The position numbers and the translations under genes were made by a program. A DNA stretch of 64,000 nucleotides from Entophlyctis helioformis (lineage: Eukaryota > Chytridiomycota > Chytridiomycetes > Chytridiales > Chytriomycetaceae), in NCBI GenBank assembly GCA_025526915.1, contig JAHLKH010000127.1:1-64000 (forward strand). The letters are read 5' to 3'. How positions within the stretch are numbered: position 1 is the first letter of the stretch; the number at the start of each line of letters is the position of its first letter. This document shows positions 32,921 through 44,628 of this stretch, one piece after another. Below the pieces are notes generated by a model that searched no databases, had not been told where the DNA came from, and was given only the letters and a program-made list of their open reading frames with translations.

Positions 32921-33051
32921 GGGCAGCAGCGGTTGTCAGAAGGCAAACTCGGGCCGGATCGTTGCCGCTCCACTTTGCAGGAGAGGTGGTACTGCCACAC
33001 GTTGAACGCCACAATGAGCATGTATTTGGATGATCACTCGTTACGCAGGGT

Positions 33052-34781
33052 CTAGATTCGCTTTCTAGGCTGGGCCGCGACTGGCTTGACGCGGGCAGTG
33101 GCAGCAGCAGGGCTGGCTGCAGGGTTGGCAGCAGGGCTGGCAGCAAGCTCGGGCTCGCCAAGCAGCCCAAACTCGTCATAGTATCCAGTGCGAGCGGGCA
33201 CAGCACCGGAATGGTGAGTGTCATCGTCATCGTCGTCATTGTCGTCCACTGGTGCTTGAACGGCTGCTCGTCTGGCGCGTGTGGGCTGAGGCTGCGGCTC
33301 GGCTGCACGGCTGGCAACAGGGGCAGGGGTGCTGGCAGGCTGAGCAGCCTGCTGCGCGCGGACGGAAGGGCGACGGACAGGCGCAGGTTCGGCAGCGGCG
33401 GCAGCAACCTTGGATGACGCGACAACAGGAGCAGGCTTGGAGAGAGCGGCAGATGAGATCTTTGGGACGGCACTCGCGGCAGGAGCGACAGCAACAGGAG
33501 CAGGAGCAACAGGAGCAGGAGCAGCGCGAGGAGCGGCTTTGGCTGTCTTGACAGGCTTTGGCGTCGCGATCTCTTCAACAGGCTCATCCTTCTGTACGGC
33601 GGGCTTGGTCTTGTGTCTGGGAGTCGTCGTTGGCGCAACATACTCGACCTCCTCCTCGACAGGCTCGTCCTTTTGCACGACAGGCTTGGCCTTGCGTTTA
33701 GGAGTGGCGGCTGGCGCAACATCCTCGACCTCTTCTTCGGCGGCGGCATCGTCGTCAACAACCGCCTTGCTCTTCTTCTTGGTTGTGCGCGTTCCCGCAG
33801 CCTTCTTGGCAGTCTTCTTGCCAGACTTTGGTGCCTTGGGGAGGTCCTTTTCAGGAACTTGCGGCGACATCATCATCTTGCCAACACCAACCGCGGCAGC
33901 CGAGACCACCGCCGTCGTCATGGCAATCGCTGCTTCCTCCGACGTCTGCGGCGCAGCCTGTGCCTGAGGCTGTCTGGTGTTGGGGTCATCACCATTGTCC
34001 GTGCCTTTGATCTGGTTGTTGATGTCCTGCGCCGTCTTTGGGAGCTCCCCGATGCTCTTGCCGCAGGCCTCGCTCCACCAGCCCTGCTGCGTGCCGTACC
34101 AGCCGATGAAGCCAAAGATGACGAAAGCGCCAATGACTCCAGCCGAAGCGCCGGCTGCCGTGCCTGAGGATGACGTTGTCCGTCCAATGATGTTGACGGG
34201 AAGCCTGTTGCGATCATCGCAGCATTGGTCAGATCTTGTGTGCACTGCCTCTGCCGTGCACATGAGCCGTGCACACACAAGCAAGGAGTGAGCCGTGTGG
34301 CAAGACGGACTCACTTGGACGTTGTCGAGTCGTCAAGGAACTGGAACGACAGGGGGCAGCTGGCTTGTTGACCGGCCTGCTCGCCAGACTGCGGGCCAGT
34401 CTGCGGGTCCGCCTGCGACGCAGTGAACACCTTGGTACATGCCGCAGGCTGTGCACAGGCGACGGACGGGCAGGCAAAGGCGTCGAGCGTCTGATTGGTG
34501 GGCGAGAGCACATAGAACGACGATGACGGGTGCTGAGCAGCGGCGGCGTCGACAGCGGCAGAAGCAACGGCAGCAGCAGCAGCCGAAGCAGCAGCCGAGA
34601 TGGAGACGGTGCCGGGAAGGCACTGGATGGGTGCACCAGCCAGCGAGGCTTGGACGGTGCTGGACGAGAGCACGGCTGTGCACGACGGGCCGGCGAGCGC
34701 AGACACTTGGACGACGGCGGCCGAAGCCAGCGACGAGCACGAGACGAGCAGAGCGACGGCAGCGACAGACGAGCGGTGCAT
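33052..34781 (-). CDS. N: type I membrane protein with secreted domain and Lys/Ala/Pro-rich repeat tail
   Basis: Exons 34781-34315 and 34204-33052 give 539 residues. The N-terminus is a signal peptide (MHRSSVAAVALLVSCSSLAS). It is followed by a Cys-containing, Ala/Ser-rich ectodomain of about 135 residues with an N-glycosylation site (NQT) and a Gln-rich stalk. The intron falls just before LPVNIIGRT; then comes one membrane helix (GVIGAFVIFGFIGWY). The cytosolic tail is Lys/Pro/Ala-rich, with three imperfect repeats of the type EEEVE-VAPA-TPKRKAKP and a poly-Asp stretch. The family is not recognised. A near-copy of the whole gene lies in inverted orientation at 61783-63494; exon 1 is practically identical there, while the membrane helix differs. 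It lies directly 3' of FIGNL1 on the same strand. Confidence 0.8.
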
Positions 34782-34995
34782 GGTCGCTGGTGTTGGCTGT
34801 TGGCTACTGGCTGTTGGCTGTTGGCTGTTGCTGAAGAGTGGAGTGGAAGAGCACGAGAAAGAAAAGGGGCGGCGACGGCAGAGGCCGTGTGGCAGTGACG
34901 ATCTGGAGGCGGGCACGTGTGGCTGGCGAGTGGCTGGCGAGTGGCTGGCGAGTGGATGGGGGGATCGGCGGGCAAGGGCAGCAGTGCGGCAAGTG

Positions 34996-35001
34996 TTTAT
35001 T
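34996..35001 (-). terminator. Poly(A) signal of FIGNL1
   Basis: AATAAA on the minus strand, 7 bp after the FIGNL1 stop; duplicated at 61563-61568 on the plus strand in the inverted arm. Confidence 0.7.
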
Positions 35002-35007
35002 GGCGGC

Positions 35008-37670
35008 TCACGGCGCAGCGGCAGACGTGCTGGACTTGCTGCCGTACTCCTGGTCAAACGACAGGTAAAAGTCGAGGTCCTTGGCCGACACGCTCGCCCG
35101 CACCTGGCTGAGCGCCTCCATAAAGTCGCGATGTCCTATCGGCCGCACATCTGCTGCTGCAATGCTGGTGATGTCGCGGATGTCGCGGATCGGTCCTGCA
35201 GCGCCAGCCAAATGGCAGTGAGTCATCCGCATCCACACACATCCAGTGCATCGCAGGCACTCACCCAGAGCGGCCTCGCGAACAAGCCCGTCCATGTCCG
35301 ACCCGCTGTAGCCGTCTGTGCGTCTCACAATATCATCGACCTCCGCCTCGGTCAGGTTGTGCACCTGCTTGGACACCAGATTCATCACAATCGACTTGCG
35401 AGCACCAGCCTCGGGCAGCGGAATGTACAGCTTCTTCCTGAAGCGTCTGCGCGCGGCCTCGTCAATCTCCTGCGGGCGGTTGGTCGCGCCAATGAGGAGC
35501 ACACGGTCAGCCGCCGCCGTGCCTGCGCCGTCAAACTGCACAAGGAACTCGGTCTTGAGCCGGCGCGTGGCCTCGATCTCGCCTTCGGTGCGCTGCGTGA
35601 GGAGCGAGTCGATCTCGTCCACAAAGATGACGCTGGGTTGGTGCACGCGCGCAACGGCAAACAGCGCGCGCACCATCTTCTCGCCGTCGCCCACCCACTT
35701 GGATGTGAGCGACGACGACGAGATGTTGAAGAACGTCGCCTTGGACTGGCTGGCGATGCATTTGCCAATGAGCGTCTTGCCTGTGCCTGGCGGTCCAAAC
35801 AGCAGCAGTCCTATGGAAGGTGTTGGTTGAAAGTCAGCATCGTGTGTGTATGTGTCTGTGGATCACTCCAGTCACTCGAACCTTTGGGAGGGCCACGCAG
35901 TCCCGTAAAGATGTCTGGCCGCAGCATCGGCCACACCACAATCTCGCGGATCGTCGCCTTGGCATGCTCGAGCCCTGCAACATCGTCCCTGCACGCATCA
36001 GCCACCATCGATCGTGTCAGTCTGTTGCCGTGTGCTTGCTCAATCTCAAGCAAGCCACTCAGACGGCCACCACCCACCATTCAACCTGAGCGACATTGTC
36101 CATGATCTCGTTCTTGATCGTCTCGATCATCTCGGGATCAATGTTCTTGAGACGCTCGTCAATGGGCTCGGGTGCCGACGACGACGGCACCGGTCCAGCA
36201 GCACCACTCTGCTTGCCGTCGGTTGTGCCGTCGGTCTTGGCATTGCTGAACAGCGGCGACACAAACTTGGATCGCTTGGACAGTCCGCTGGGTCCAATGG
36301 GCCGTGACCGTGCCTGGTTCTGTGCCGCTGCTGTTGCTGCATCCATCTTGCCCGACTTGATCTGATCAGCAATCTGTCGAGCGTGGCACTCCTGTCAGCT
36401 GGACAATGGCCGAAGTTTGCATGGGGACATGGTGGATGGACTCGCCATTTTGGCCTTGGCACTCATAAAGTCGCCTGGCTTGTGGCTTTGTTGCTCTGCG
36501 TCTGGCACGGTCTGCGATGACGATTGGATGGGCGATCTGGGACGCTGCGATGGAAAGCACAAAGGGTCAGATCCAGCACGATGACGCTAGCAGAGTGTGG
36601 CAAGGCTACCTTGGCGCCATTAGAATAGGACTGCGATGGCGCACTTGCAGAGACATGTCGAGACGGATTGGATGGGCGTTGCTGCGGCTGTGGATTGTAG
36701 ATGCGGTTTGTGAGACCTGCGGTGCTGTTGGCATGACCGCGATTGGGCAGGGCTGCTGGCTGCTGCTGCTGCTGCTCGTGCAGTCGGCCATCGAATCCGT
36801 CTGCAAACACATCCTGCATCCAAGTCACGGCCGGATCCAGATGCTCGAGTGTGCCAATAGGCGTGGCTGGATCCAACGAGAACACAGGCTGCGATCAGGC
36901 GGTAGGTGAGCCTGCAGAAGCAGCATGCAGACGTGTTGGCGTGCAGACGCACCATGAACGCCAGAGTGTCGATGGACAGGCTGGTCGGTTTCCATTCTGC
37001 CATGCGTCCCGGTGCTGCACGGCCGGTGGCAGCAGCAGACGCGGTCTTTCTGGACGCAAGGATCCTGAGCACCTGCTGGTCGAGCTGCGCGTCTGCGCTG
37101 TTCAAGCGGCGACGTTGTGGTGGCGGGTGGGCGAGTCAGATCCGGTAGTTGCATGCAGCGGTGCTCTGGAAGGCGAGCAGGCAGACAGAGCGGACTCACG
37201 CAGACGAGCACAGCGCGGCCGCTTGGAGCTGCAGGTGCACAGCGCCGTGCCAGTCAGCCAATCCATCAGTCAGTCAGTCGGCCGGCCCCTCGCATGCAGC
37301 AGCCACTTGCCTCGCCGAGCAGACTGCCGAGCGTCGCGGCCGTTGCCGTGCGTCCGTGCGGCCCGCCAGCACCACCAGACGCCACGCCGCTAGTAGCAGC
37401 AGCAGCAGCAGCAGCAGCGTGTCCGGTCGTCGTCCGCCGAGTCTCGGACAAGTCCGCAAACAGCGGCGACTGCAGCCGCAGCAGCTCCATCTCAACCAGC
37501 GCCTGCCTGGCACTCGCACTGGCACTGGCACTGGCGCCTGCTCGTCCATCTGCCGTGCCGGCCTGCCGCGCCGCCTCGCCGTCAGCCCTGACTGCCAGCA
37601 GCGCACGCTGCACACACCGCAGCACCAGCATCTGCTGCTGTCGTCGATGCTGCTGCGCGACCTGCTCCAT
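35008..37670 (-). CDS. FIGNL1: Fidgetin-like 1 AAA ATPase
   Basis: The C-terminal half is unmistakable: [53 protein letters not shown], Walker [22 protein letters not shown], Walker B VIFVDEID, the arginine-finger region [18 protein letters not shown], and GPIRDIRDI leading to VRPI. FIGNL1 remodels RAD51 filaments in homologous recombination and is related to microtubule-severing spastin/katanin. The start at 37670 ([14 protein letters not shown]) opens an Ala/Ser-rich N-terminal region spread over several small exons. The exon around 36430-36600 is uncertain, since its end needs a non-canonical GC donor or a frame correction. Introns at about 35820-35885, 35990-36085 and 35215-35260 use clear GT-AG sites. 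AATAAA lies 3' (34996-35001, reverse strand). The last codons are duplicated at 61449-61556. Confidence 0.93.
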
Positions 37671-37748
37671 TCCTTTGATATCACAAAGGTGCGTTCAAAC
37701 AAAACAATGTATTTCAGAGGCGAGCAGACTAGGCTGGGCAAGGACATG

Positions 37749-40700
37749 TCACAGCAGCCGGCTGAACTTGTGGCACAGGTCGTCGAGACCCATGTCGGCC
37801 ACGACGACATCGAAAAACACCTCGATAAGGTCGTCGGGCGTTGCTCGCTTGAGCACCGCGTCCATCGCCGCCTGGTGATCCACATCTCCAGAAGCAGATG
37901 CAACAGAAGGAGTTGTTGTCGCGGGCAGCAGCCGCGTCTTGAGCTGCTGCACGGTGGAGAACCGCACGCCCTGCAGCACGCCCTTGATGGCCGCGAAGCG
38001 GGTCTCAATGTCGGACCGCGTCGGACGGCTGGACGGCAAACGTGACGGCGACGACTGCGGCGAGATTGTGCGCCGTGCCAGCGTGCTCGTGCTCGTGCTC
38101 GTGCTCGTGCCGGGCGTGGCTGGGGACAGCGAGACCATCGATCCCACCAGCGTGGATGGTGTCATGGACCCCGAGTCCGTGTCGCGAGTCCCACCACCAC
38201 CACTGCCACTACCACCACCACCAACACTGCCACTGCGACTCCGGGAACCCGGCGATGACACGGACGACGTGCCCGTGCGGAACAAGTCCGAGATCTGGGT
38301 CTTGAGCTTCGACCACGCGCTGTTGCGGCTCGTCCGACGCCGTCCAGCCGTTGCTGACCATGCCGGCCCACGCCGCCGCACCATCTCGCCATGCACGTGC
38401 TGCAAGAGCACCACCACCTCGGCAATCAGCCGCTGCACCTCGCCATGCGAATGGTCGCGTGACGCTGGCACGCCGAGTATCCGCGGTGAAGAGTACATCT
38501 CGAGAGACGACTGTTCTGAGCCAATGTCTGTCCCATCGTCACCCTCGCCATCGCTGTCGTTCAGACTGTGGTGGTGGTCGTGGTCGTGGTTGTTGATGCT
38601 GACGACATCCAGACGCCGGTCGCTCATGTAAATGGGGCCATGGTGGCTGACCGCCGGCTCGTCGACCCGGAGCGGCAGCGACAGAACAAGTGCTTCCCTG
38701 TGCCGCACAGATGCCGACGACTTGCTCGACGACGAGTGCGATGCGATCGTCAGGACCGTCATGTCGCCAACGCCTGCCGCCTCCATGCCGCGGCCACTGT
38801 CAGGCTCGCTGGCTGATGACGGCGATCGGATGCTTGCCGGTGCGTCGGGCATGTCGGCCGTGTTGTTGATGTCGGCCGTGTTGTTCGCGTCGGACGCGGC
38901 TGCCACGGCGTTGCCGGCATCCATCACGAGTCGTGATAGACGTGGGGATCCCGACCGCGACGGCAGATCCAGCTGCAGGTACGTTGTTGACGCAGATATG
39001 GGGCCAGGTGTCCGCGCCGCTGTCGTCGCCGATTTCGGCAGCGTGTACGTGCGGTACAACCCTCGTGTCACCACAGCAGGCGGCTGGGGTTGTGACGCAA
39101 CCAACGCCTGCGTCGTCTCGTCCTGTTCAAGTCCTGCCGGTTCGGCCTGATGCATGCCGGCCAGCGGTGAAGCGTGGACCGACAAACTGGGCGATACGGG
39201 CGAACTGGGCGATGCAGCAGCAGCTGATGAAACCCAGTCGGAGCTCGTCGATGAGCACGTGTCGGTGTTCAGATAAAAGGCCGTGGCGCGGTCGCCGTAC
39301 CGCTCTGATGCCAGTGTGACGGCACGCGTGTACGCTTGCATCGGCACACACCGTGACAATCGCCGGATCTTGCGTGCTGTGCGATCGTCTGTCGAGTTTG
39401 CCAGTGCGTGCATGTGAGTAGAGATGCACAGCGTGTGTGGGCATGCAGGGCGCAGACCTTGGTCTTGCGGCGTGTCGGCCAGACTGGCGCAGATAAACTC
39501 AAACAAGAGATCAGCGGCTGCGTGCACATCCTCGTCGTCCTCGTCCTCGTCCTCGTCCTCTTTATCTTCGCCCTCGACTTTGCCCTCCCCATCGAGTCCG
39601 TCTGCAGCACTACTCGCAGATTCACTGCCAACCACCACGACCTCGTTTCCGTCTCCGGCCTGTGTCTCGTCTGCCTTTGTCTCGGTGTCTTGCACACCAG
39701 CCAGCGCATCAGGCCGGTCATAGAACGCGAGCACCGACATGTCGCCGTAGCCGCCGTAGCCTCCACTGCGCGGGCTTGCAACTCTGCCACCAGCACTCGT
39801 CGGCCCATCGTCCAACACCGTACTCTGCTCCGTGTACACCGACTCCCTGTAGACCAGTTCAACGCGCGTCATCGGCACCGAGTTGCCTCTGTCATGCCAA
39901 CCACTACTACGCCCCGCTTCCATCGCACCACTAACACCGCCACCACCACCGTCAATACCAGTTGGCGATGACAAGCTCGCCACACGCGTCGCAGCATTGA
40001 ACGTGCCACCATGTGCACCCGACGGCGACGACGGCAGACTCGTCGATCGCGTGCTCAGCACAACCAGTGTCGGCCGCGCGAGTGACGGCAGCAACGGCGG
40101 CGGCGGGACAGGTGCCGACCCCTGCATGCGCGCAACCTGCCGCATGGTCGCGGCAGCAACGGACGCGGGGGTCGGGACGCCAGCGACAAACGACGGGCCA
40201 GCGGATCCGGCAGACGTCTTGGAGCCCGACCCGATCGGCCGAGCGCTCTGGCCCAGCAGAGACTTTGTGCGCGGCGGGGGCGTGTACGTGTGCGGCGAAG
40301 CGGCATGCGGTTGTTGGGCCGGACACAAGGGAAGAGGTGGAGGAGGAGGAATCGTCTGTGGCGAATCGGCTGCATGGACGGGCGGAGTTTGGGCGGTCGG
40401 AACGGACGGCCGGCGGGCGTGTGCGGCAAATGAACGGCTGGGCGACTCGGCTGGGCGGTCAGCAGACGCTGGCGTGTGTGGTGCTGGGGCATGCCGTTGT
40501 GTGTGTGCTGGCGTTGGTGCTGGTGTCTGGACAACAGTGTCGGCCGTGTCGGCTGCAGATACGGTTGTCGGACGTGTGCGTGGACGTGGTCGTGGTCGTG
40601 TGCGTGTTGGCACGGGCGGCGTGCAAGTGGAAGGCGAGCGGGTTGCACACCTCGGTCACGGCTGGCGACACAAGGCGTACGGGCAGCACCGACAAAAAGT

Positions 40701-40953
40701 CAAAGTCGTGCTGGTCAACGTTGTGCTGCTGGCCGTGGCTGTGGTTGTGGCCGTGGCCGTGCTCGGCATGTGGCTCAGCAGCAGCAGCCATGCTTGCCGA
40801 GTGAGCAGCAGGACGAGGGCCAGCAGCCGGTGCAGATGCAGATGCAGATGCAGATGCAGATGCAGAGTCCGTCGTTGCCATGGGCGACCCTCGAACAACA
40901 GCAGAAACGTCGAGACGAAGCAAGTCAGGTTCGGGCGGCGGAGGACGCAACAT
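37749..40953 (-). CDS. Large low-complexity protein, family not recognised
   Basis: About 1000 residues. The start at 40953 (MLRPPPEPDLLRL) is followed by a Ser-Ala repeat and a His-rich stretch (EHGHGHNHSHG). An intron at about 40527-40650 (donor after AVTE) joins the long open frame to the stop at 37749. A second, in-frame intron at about 39397-39465 (GT-AG, 69 nt, no stop inside) is optional. Most of the protein is Pro/Ser/Thr-rich. Possibly folded blocks are VELVYRESVYTEQS, ADLLFEFICASLADTP followed by VTLASERYGDRATAFYL, QRLIAEVVVLLQHVHGEMV and the C-terminus, where DDLIEVFFDVVVADMGLDD precedes LCHKFSRLL. An acidic run (GEDKEDEDEDEDDED) precedes the second block. I could not place it in a family. 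It ends 78 bp before the FIGNL1 start. Confidence 0.65.
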
Positions 40954-41151
40954 GAACGGGATCTCAGAACGCGCGTTTGTGCACAAGGGGCGGAGGCAGC
41001 CGATGAGCAGATGCGCACACAAGGGGCGGAGGGCGGTGACGGACAATGCAGAACGTTCATTCGCGGCCAGTGGGCAGACCGAATCGCAGACATGGGAATG
41101 GGGAACGGGAGTGGGAAATGAGGGTAGGGGCGACGAGTGTGCACACGGCAA

Positions 41152-44100
41152 TCAGAGCTTGGCGGGCGGCTTGACAGCGTCGCGCTCCTTGTACATGGCA
41201 TTGATCTGCTCGCGGTACACAATCTGTTGCACAGGCGTGTCAGCGCATCTCCGCCACCAGCCACAAACGGCAGCCACAAAGACAGCCACAAACGACAAGA
41301 GCGCACTCACCGCAGCCTCGTTACGCTTGAGCTTGAATGTCGGCGTGAGGAGCCCGGTCTCGATCGAGAACATGTTGGGCTCGAGGTGGATCGCCTTGAC
41401 AAACTCGAATCCAAGCAGCTTGTCCGCCTTACCAATCGCCGTCATGTCCGCCAGCACGGCGTCCTTGAACTCCTTCTTGGCGCAGATTTCGACGGTGGCT
41501 GGGTGCGGTGCCTGGCCGGGCTGGCGCACCACGTCGGCGAGCGGCGTGGACGCAGGGAGCAGACCCTTGGACACGCCCCACTTGACCGCCATCTCGGGGT
41601 CGGGCACCACCACCGCGACGAGCTCGCTCTGCAGCGAGTCGCCGTGCACGAAGATCTGGGCAACAAGCGCACTCTTGAGGTACGAGTTTTCAATCTGGGT
41701 GGTCGTCGACCAAGGTACGTGTGTCAGCGAGTGAGTGCTAGCCGATCACCGGCGAGAGGCAAGGCGGCAGAACAAGCAACACACGACTCACCTTTTCGGG
41801 GGCAATGTACTCGCCCTGGGCAAGCTTGAAAATGTTCTTCTTGCGGTCGACAATGGACACACGGCCACGGGCGTCAATCACACCAATGTCGCCCGTCATG
41901 AGCCAGCCGTCCTCGGTAATGGTCTCGCGGGTCTTTTTCTCGTCCTTTAGGTAGCCGCTGAACACGTTGGGTCCGCGCACCCAGATCTCGCCCTTGTTTT
42001 CCTTGGCGTGGTAGTTCATCTCGGGCACAGACACGAGCTTGACCTCGTTACTGTGACGCATGGGCGGCAGCCATCAGTATCGCCACAAAAGAAAGAAAGG
42101 TGGTATAGACGCCGCACAGGCGACGCGGCTCTTACCAGGGGAGACAGGGGCCAACGTTGCCACGGGCGTAGTCGCCAGCCCAGGTGGACGTGAGGCCACC
42201 CGTGGTCTCGGTCTGGCCGTACGCCTCCTGCACCTGGCAGGCAAACACGACGCGGAGGAACTCCATGACCTCGCCCGTGATGGGAGCCGAGGCAGACACA
42301 ATCAGACGCACGCGGCCGCCAAGGAGCGCCTGTGCCTTGGCAAAGACGAGCGGGTCCCAGATGGAGTGGGTGAGCGAGCCGTTGGTGCGCAGGTTGGCGA
42401 TTTTGGAGTCGAGCGCGCGCTGGAAGAGAGCGGCCTTGACCGCCGAGCCAGAGTGCAGGGCCTGCTGCGTAATGCGGTCGTAGATGCGGTTGAGCAGACG
42501 CGGCACGGAGGGGAAGAGGGTGGGGCGGAGCAGGCCCATGTCCTCAATCAGCAGCGCGACTGGGATCCGTGCAAGCGAGGGTCAGTCGTGGGTCAACGCG
42601 CATGGAATGGCATGGGCTGACATGGCATGGGCTGGCATGGCATGGGATGGCAGGACAGCAGACTCACCATCGCCGCGGAAGAAGCCAACGCTGCCGCCGA
42701 CACCGAGAACAGAGGTCATGACGACGCGCTCAAAGATGTGGGCAAGAGGCAGGTACGAGATGTGCACATCCGTATTGTTGATGCCGTATGCCATGTGAGT
42801 GGCACGCTGGACAGCCATCATGTTGGCGTGGGTGATGACAGCGCCCTTGGGGTTGCCAGTCGTGCCTGCCAGGTGGGATCGCAGAGACCCGTCAGCTATC
42901 GAGCCAGGCGGCCAGCAAGGGTTGCATTGCATGACTGCAATGACAAGCATGACAAGCATGTTGGCTCCCATACCCGACGTGTAGCAGAGACAGAAGGTGT
43001 CGTTGGGGGTGGGAGGACGGAAGGGGATGGGCTTCTTGGCACCGATCGCGAGCACGTCCTCAAAGGAGAAGAGGGCAATGCCCTTTTCGGCGGCCCACTG
43101 CTTGCACATCTGGAGCGGGTCCGCGACGCCGACCTTGAGCGCGCTGGTGGGCAGGGGGTTGATGGCGATGATGGACTTGAGCTTGGGGGTCTTTGCGGCG
43201 AGCGAGAGCAGCAGCGGCACCTTGTCGATGGTGGCGACGACAATGGGCACGTCGGCGTGGGTGAGGATGAACTCTGTGGTGTCTGCGCCGAGCGTGTCGT
43301 AGAGGGCGACGACGGGCACGCTGAAGGCCTGCGCGCCGAGATCAGCAATGATCCACTCGGCGCGGTTGATCTGGATCGTGGAAGAATGCCGTTAGCTTGC
43401 TGTGGCCATCGTCGTGGCGGGGATGGGCAGCTCCAGACGGCGGCTTACAGAGAAGAGGGCCAGGTGCCACTTTTCTGCCGGATCACCCTTGATGACGTTG
43501 TTGTAGATCTCCTGCAGACCGCAGCCAAAGTCTGTGCGCGACTTGAGGAGCTGGACACGAGACGGACGTGAGTATGCAAGGAGAGCAGAGAGGCAAGACA
43601 GGAGATGCGAGAGGGAGAGGGAGAGGGAGAGGGAGAAGAGGGTCGTACATCGGCGTAGGTGGAAAAGACAAAGGGGGTCCAGGTGACGGCGCCGGTGGTC
43701 GGGTTGATGATGGGCGTGCGGGTGCCCAGAGCCGGCGCGGCGAGGTTCTTTTTGGCGGTCGCGTCGATGAATTCATGCACGGTGGTGGCGGTCGGGAAGC
43801 CAGACACGAGCTCGTTGGGCGAGAGGACCGAGCGGTAGGCGGCTGGATGGGGCGAAGGAGAGTGTAAGTGCCAGAATAGAAGGAGGAGTAAAGGTTGAAG
43901 TAGGAGTAACAGTTGAAGTTGGAATGGCTGGCGAGAGTGGCACGTGGTTTGCACGGACGGATCATTGGAAGGCGAGCACGCGCCAGACGGGAGCGTGACC
44001 GGGCGGCAGCGAGCGGGGGAGCGAGCAGGACGGCGGCGGGGGAGCGAGCGGGCGTGGGGGAGAGCGGCGAGTGGCAGAGTGGCAGAGTGGCAGGTGCACA

Positions 44101-44482
44101 CGCACGGCCAAGTGCAGGCCAAGTGCAGGCCAAGGCCAAGGGCACGCTCGCTCAGTCGGTCGGTCGGTCGGTCGCTCGGTCGCCCGCCCGCCCGCTCAGT
44201 CGCCCAATAGCGTATCTGGCAGGCGACCACGCACGTCGGCGCATAACATGGACAGGCGGACGTATAGGCAGGCAGGCAGCAGGCAGGCAGACGTATAGGC
44301 AGGCAGCAGGCAGACGCATAGCACAGGCACGCACGGGTCTCGGTGTCTGCGGCGGCAGGGCCAAAGGGCACGGCCATGGTCTTGACGCCGTGCAGCGCGG
44401 TGCCTCTGTACACGGGCACGCCCATGTCCGACATGACGGCGCCGGGCAGCGGGCGGAGCTCGTTGCTCTTGGTCTTGGGCAT
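41152..44482 (-). CDS. Long-chain acyl-CoA synthetase (ACSL/FAA type)
   Basis: Nine exons (44482-44335, 43842-43649, 43550-43449, 43370-42974, 42865-42668, 42559-42136, 42050-41792, 41694-41311, 41223-41152) total 2178 nt, 725 residues, a normal length for fungal Faa/ACSL enzymes, which activate long-chain fatty acids to acyl-CoA with ATP. Motifs: the P-loop-like YTSGGTTGNPKGA (spliced inside the motif), YLPLAHIFER, VSASAPITGEVMEF, YGQTETTGG, the fatty-acyl signature DGWLMTGDIG, and DRKKNIFKLAQGEYIAPEK. The N-terminus has no predicted membrane helix or peroxisomal C-terminal signal (it ends PPAKL; a weak AKL-like end is notable). Intron 1 is long (492 bp) and full of CGGT and GGCAGGCAGCA tandem repeats. 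It is divergent from the lipase gene, with 146 bp between start codons. Confidence 0.95.
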
Positions 44483-44628
44483 TTGCTTGGTTGTTGGTTG
44501 GTTGTGGTGGAAGGTTGTTACTGGTGGTGGTGGAAGTTCGTGGTCAAAGGTGTTAAGGTTCCAAGGCTCACGCTTAAACGCCAACACCACAAACACCAAC
44601 AACGCCTGGAATCCACGCTTTAGTTGCA

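Larger units (their letters stand above)
33032..35115. repeat. Inverted duplication, left arm
   Basis: This block matches 61449-63516 in reverse orientation. It covers the last ~35 codons and 3' end of FIGNL1, the N promoter/leader, both N exons and about 20 bp past the N stop. Similarity is near-complete from the FIGNL1 end through exon 1 and the intron, is lost over the membrane-helix coding part of exon 2, and is moderate in the tail. Confidence 0.9.
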
